This document shows positions 12,150 to 14,688 of a DNA stretch of 14,688 nt, one piece after another. The DNA is from CALCHX01 sp035761165. GTDB lineage: Bacteria; Gemmatimonadota; Gemmatimonadetes; Gemmatimonadales; Gemmatimonadaceae. The stretch covers positions 1-14,688 of the forward strand of contig DASTRO010000166.1 of the NCBI GenBank assembly GCA_035761165.1, read 5' to 3'. The notes below the pieces were generated by a model. The model ran no database searches. It was not told the origin of the DNA and saw nothing but the letters and a program-made list of their open reading frames with translations. Positions within the stretch are counted from its first letter, which is position 1, and every line of letters starts with the position of its first letter. Position numbers and translations under genes: made by a program.

Positions 12150-14688
12150 ATGATCCGCTTCGGAGCACTCCTCTCCGCTGCGATCGCCGCGAGCGCCCTG
12201 GCGCCCGCCGCGGCCCTGACGCAGCAGCCGGCGACCATCGCCGGGCAGGTCACCGACGAGGGCGGCAATCCGCTGCCCGCCGTGCAGGTCTTCGTCCAGC
12301 AGCTCAACATCGGCGCGTCGACCGGGACCGACGGGCGGTACCGCTTCGTCGTGCCCGCCGACCGCGCGACCGGCAGCGGCACGCTCATCGCCCGCCGCAT
12401 CGGCTTCCTGCAGGACACCGCCGTGATCACGCTGGCTCCGGGGGCCGCGATCACGCAGAACTTCACCCTCCGGGCCGCCCCGACGCGGCTCGCCAGCGTC
12501 ACGGTCACCGCGCTCGGTCTCGATCGCACGGGCAGCGAGCTCGGGACCTCGGTCACCCGGCTGAGCACCGAGGAGCTCAACCGGACCGAATCCCAGAGCG
12601 TGGTCAACCAGATCCAGGGCAAGGTGGCGGGCGTGCAGATCACCGGCTCGGGGACGCAGGGCGGCTCGCAGCACATCGTGATCCGCGGCGCCAGCTCGCT
12701 GACCGGCACCAACACGCCGCTCTTCGTCGTCGACGGGATTCCGATCTCGAACACCGGTCGCGGCGGCGACCCGGATGGCGGGCTCGATCTCGGCAGCGCG
12801 ATCAACGACCTGAACCCGGATGACATCGAGACGATGACCATCCTCAAGGGGCCGAACGCTGCGGCGATCTATGGCTCGCGGGCGGCCAACGGTGCGGTCA
12901 TCATCACGACCAAGCGGGCCCGTGCCGGTGCCATCCGCACGGAGCTCAACCTCTCCTACACGTTCGACCAGCCGTCCATCCTCCCCGACTATCAGAACCT
13001 GTACGGGCAGGGGGTGAGCGGGACGTTCGAGTTCGTCGATGGCGCCGGCGGTGGCCAGGCCGGCTCGGACGGTCTCGACCAGAGCTGGGGACCGCGGCTC
13101 GACGGGCGCACGCACGGCTGCCAGTGGGTCGATCCGGACGCGGACGTGCTGGTCTACGACCAGAATGCGCCCTGTTCCCAGTTCACCGCGCCCGGCGAGG
13201 CGACGCCGTGGGTGGCACACCCGAACAACGTGAAGGACTTCTTCCAGACCGGGGGCACGCTCTCGTCGACGCTCGCGGTGAGCGGCGGCACCGACCGTGT
13301 CAGCGCGCGCCTCTCGCTGGGGCGCGACAACGTCGAGGGCTACATCCCGAACAACACGTTCACGAAGACCTCGGCGCTCCTCAGTGGGCAGGTGCGCGTC
13401 ACCGACCGGCTCAACGCCACCGGCTCGCTGAACTACATCCGCAACGTCGGCGAGAACCGGCCGGGCGTCGGCTACAACACCGGCATCCTGGAGCAGTTCA
13501 TCTGGTTCGGCCGGCAGGTGGACGGCGACGCCCTCCGGCGGTATGCGCAGGGGAGCGAGGTCAACAACGGCCCCCCGGGACGCGAGTTCAACTGGAACTA
13601 CAACTTCCACAACAACCCGTACTGGCTGCAGCACGAGAATCCGGAGCAGGACACGCGCGACCGGTTCATCGGCTCGCTGACGGCGACCTACGACCTCACC
13701 GACTGGCTGAGCGCGACCGCGCGCGCCGGCGGCGACGTGTACACCTACGACATCGACCGGAACTACGCGGCGGGCAACATCAATTACGCCGACCCTGCCT
13801 ACTCCGGCGGCTTCGTCCTCATCAACGACTACAGCCGGACCAACAATTTCGACCTGTTCCTGCAGGCGAATCGCGAGCTGCTGCCGGGGCTCACCTTCCA
13901 GGGGCTCATCGGCGGCAGTCAGCTCTACCGGCGCTTCAGCTCGCGGTCGGCGTCGACGGAGGGGATCTCGGCGCCGGGCATCTACAACGTCACCAACGCG
14001 GCCATCACGCCGGAGCTGGATCAGAACCTCGAGCGCCGGCGGGTGAACTCGCTGCTCGGCTCGGCCGCCGTCACCTGGCAGAACTGGCTGACGGTGGAGG
14101 CCACCGGGCGGAACGACTGGTCGTCGACGCTGCCCGCGGACAACAACTCGTACTTCTATCCCTCGCTCAGCACGTCGGTGGTGCTCACCGAGGCGATCCC
14201 CGCGCTGCGCGGCAATCCGGTGCTCAGCTTCGCCCGGGTGCGCGGCTCGATCGCCCAGGTGGGGAACGACGCGTCCCCCTACTCGCTGGCGACGACGTAC
14301 AGCGGCGTGTCGAGCCAGTTCGGCGGTCTGCCGCAGTTCACGCTCAGCAACGTCATCGCGAACGCCCGGCTGAAGCCGGAGATCACGAAGGCGAGCGAGG
14401 TGGGCCTCGAGCTCGGGCTCTTCGACGGCCGCGCCTCGTTCGACGCGACGTACTACACCAAGTCCACGCGCGACCAGATCTTCAACATCGACGTCTCGCC
14501 CACCACCGGCTTCAGCGCGCGGGCGATCAACGCCGGCCGCATGGACAATCGGGGCGTCGAGGCCTTGCTGACGCTCGTCCCCGTCCGGCTGGACAACAGC
14601 TTCGAGTGGACGACGAGCTTCAACTACGCCTGGAACAAGAACGAGGTCGTCGAGCTCGTCGAGGGGCTCGACGCGATCGACCTCGGCA
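12150..14688 (+). CDS. SusC/RagA-family TonB-dependent outer-membrane receptor, 3' partial
   Basis: An outer-membrane beta-barrel receptor that imports ligands handed over by a SusD-like lipoprotein, driven by TonB-ExbBD. 846 codons are visible and the frame is open at the window end; the family usually runs to about 1,000 residues. The signal peptide (about 1-22, MIRFGALLSAAIAASALAPA) is followed by a carboxypeptidase-regulatory-like beta-sandwich (about 29-107, IAGQVTDEGGNPLPAVQVFV) and the plug (about 115-256). The plug holds FVVDGIPI (192-199) and the SusC signature LNPDDIETMTILKGP (221-235), then YGSRAANGAVIITTKR (241-256). Barrel strands follow from about 262. There is no STN domain, so sigma/anti-sigma signalling of the FecA type is not indicated. 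ATG 12150 is chosen because it begins the signal peptide; no Shine-Dalgarno sequence is visible. Its susD partner is expected just beyond the window. The 883-base spacer upstream suggests independent regulation. Confidence 0.93.
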   Translation, partial: MIRFGALLSAAIAASALAPAAALTQQPATIAGQVTDEGGNPLPAVQVFVQQLNIGASTGTDGRYRFVVPADRATGSGTLIARRIGFLQDTAVITLAPGAAITQNFTLRAAPTRLASVTVTALGLDRTGSELGTSVTRLSTEELNRTESQSVVNQIQGKVAGVQITGSGTQGGSQHIVIRGASSLTGTNTPLFVVDGIPISNTGRGGDPDGGLDLGSAINDLNPDDIETMTILKGPNAAAIYGSRAANGAVIITTKRARAGAIRTELNLSYTFDQPSILPDYQNLYGQGVSGTFEFVDGAGGGQAGSDGLDQSWGPRLDGRTHGCQWVDPDADVLVYDQNAPCSQFTAPGEATPWVAHPNNVKDFFQTGGTLSSTLAVSGGTDRVSARLSLGRDNVEGYIPNNTFTKTSALLSGQVRVTDRLNATGSLNYIRNVGENRPGVGYNTGILEQFIWFGRQVDGDALRRYAQGSEVNNGPPGREFNWNYNFHNNPYWLQHENPEQDTRDRFIGSLTATYDLTDWLSATARAGGDVYTYDIDRNYAAGNINYADPAYSGGFVLINDYSRTNNFDLFLQANRELLPGLTFQGLIGGSQLYRRFSSRSASTEGISAPGIYNVTNAAITPELDQNLERRRVNSLLGSAAVTWQNWLTVEATGRNDWSSTLPADNNSYFYPSLSTSVVLTEAIPALRGNPVLSFARVRGSIAQVGNDASPYSLATTYSGVSSQFGGLPQFTLSNVIANARLKPEITKASEVGLELGLFDGRASFDATYYTKSTRDQIFNIDVSPTTGFSARAINAGRMDNRGVEALLTLVPVRLDNSFEWTTSFNYAWNKNEVVELVEGLDAIDLG

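Noticed and set aside
11621..12168. Minus-strand frames of 121-163 codons in the SusC upstream region
   Set aside because: Gly/Arg/Pro-rich with no motif, no ribosome site, and they overlap each other and the tandem array.
11667..13634. 655-codon open frame on the minus strand opposite the SusC gene
   Set aside because: It is antisense to a clear SusC receptor and has shadow-type composition.
1..14688. CRISPR array, insertion sequence, prophage or defence genes
   Set aside because: No regularly spaced repeats of CRISPR type, no transposase, integrase or phage-like proteins, and every clear gene is an envelope or signalling gene.

Overview
The window is about 70 % GC and encodes the envelope of a Gram-negative bacterium: SusC/SusD-type outer-membrane uptake proteins, several lipoproteins with clear lipoboxes, an outer-membrane beta-barrel and a Kdo transferase for LPS core. 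SusC/SusD proteins together with very high GC, GTG starts and few Shine-Dalgarno sequences suggest Gemmatimonadota. That is an inference from gene content; there is no rRNA or other marker gene here.

Layout. (1) 2-3110, plus strand: a SusD/RagB-like lipoprotein missing its N-terminus, then a small lipoprotein of unknown function one base downstream, then a DUF4397 lipoprotein. A strong hairpin separates the last two. (2) 3111-3472: hairpin-rich spacer, then a small outer-membrane beta-barrel protein (3473-4129). (3) 4319-6473: a stand-alone receiver protein followed by an EAL-type c-di-GMP phosphodiesterase with a degenerate GGDEF domain, separated by a 22-bp inverted repeat. (4) 6727-8750, minus strand: a DsbA-like thiol oxidoreductase lipoprotein and WaaA (Kdo transferase), 27 bases apart. 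(5) 9011-11266, plus strand, divergent from (4): TPM-domain (YgcG-like) membrane protein, a nucleotidyltransferase-fold protein and a LemA-family lipoprotein. (6) 11267-12149: 883 bases without a gene, holding a 23-bp perfect inverted repeat, an AT-rich dyad, a candidate promoter and a 17-bp tandem repeat. (7) 12150 to the window end: a SusC/RagA TonB-dependent receptor, cut off by the window.

How they fit together. The SusD-like gene at the left edge and the SusC-like gene at the right edge probably belong to two different SusCD loci, because SusC normally precedes its own SusD. The two lipoproteins after susD are candidate accessory subunits. The receiver and EAL proteins probably form a small c-di-GMP module. 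WaaA and the DsbA-like protein are cell-envelope functions in one transcription unit.

I found no defence system, prophage, CRISPR array, insertion sequence or biosynthetic cluster. The most interesting signals are a set of four intergenic hairpins sharing a GCCGGCC/GGCCGGC core, three very long perfect inverted repeats at gene ends, the three-gene TPM/nucleotidyltransferase-fold/LemA unit, and the unusually elaborate region ahead of the SusC gene.
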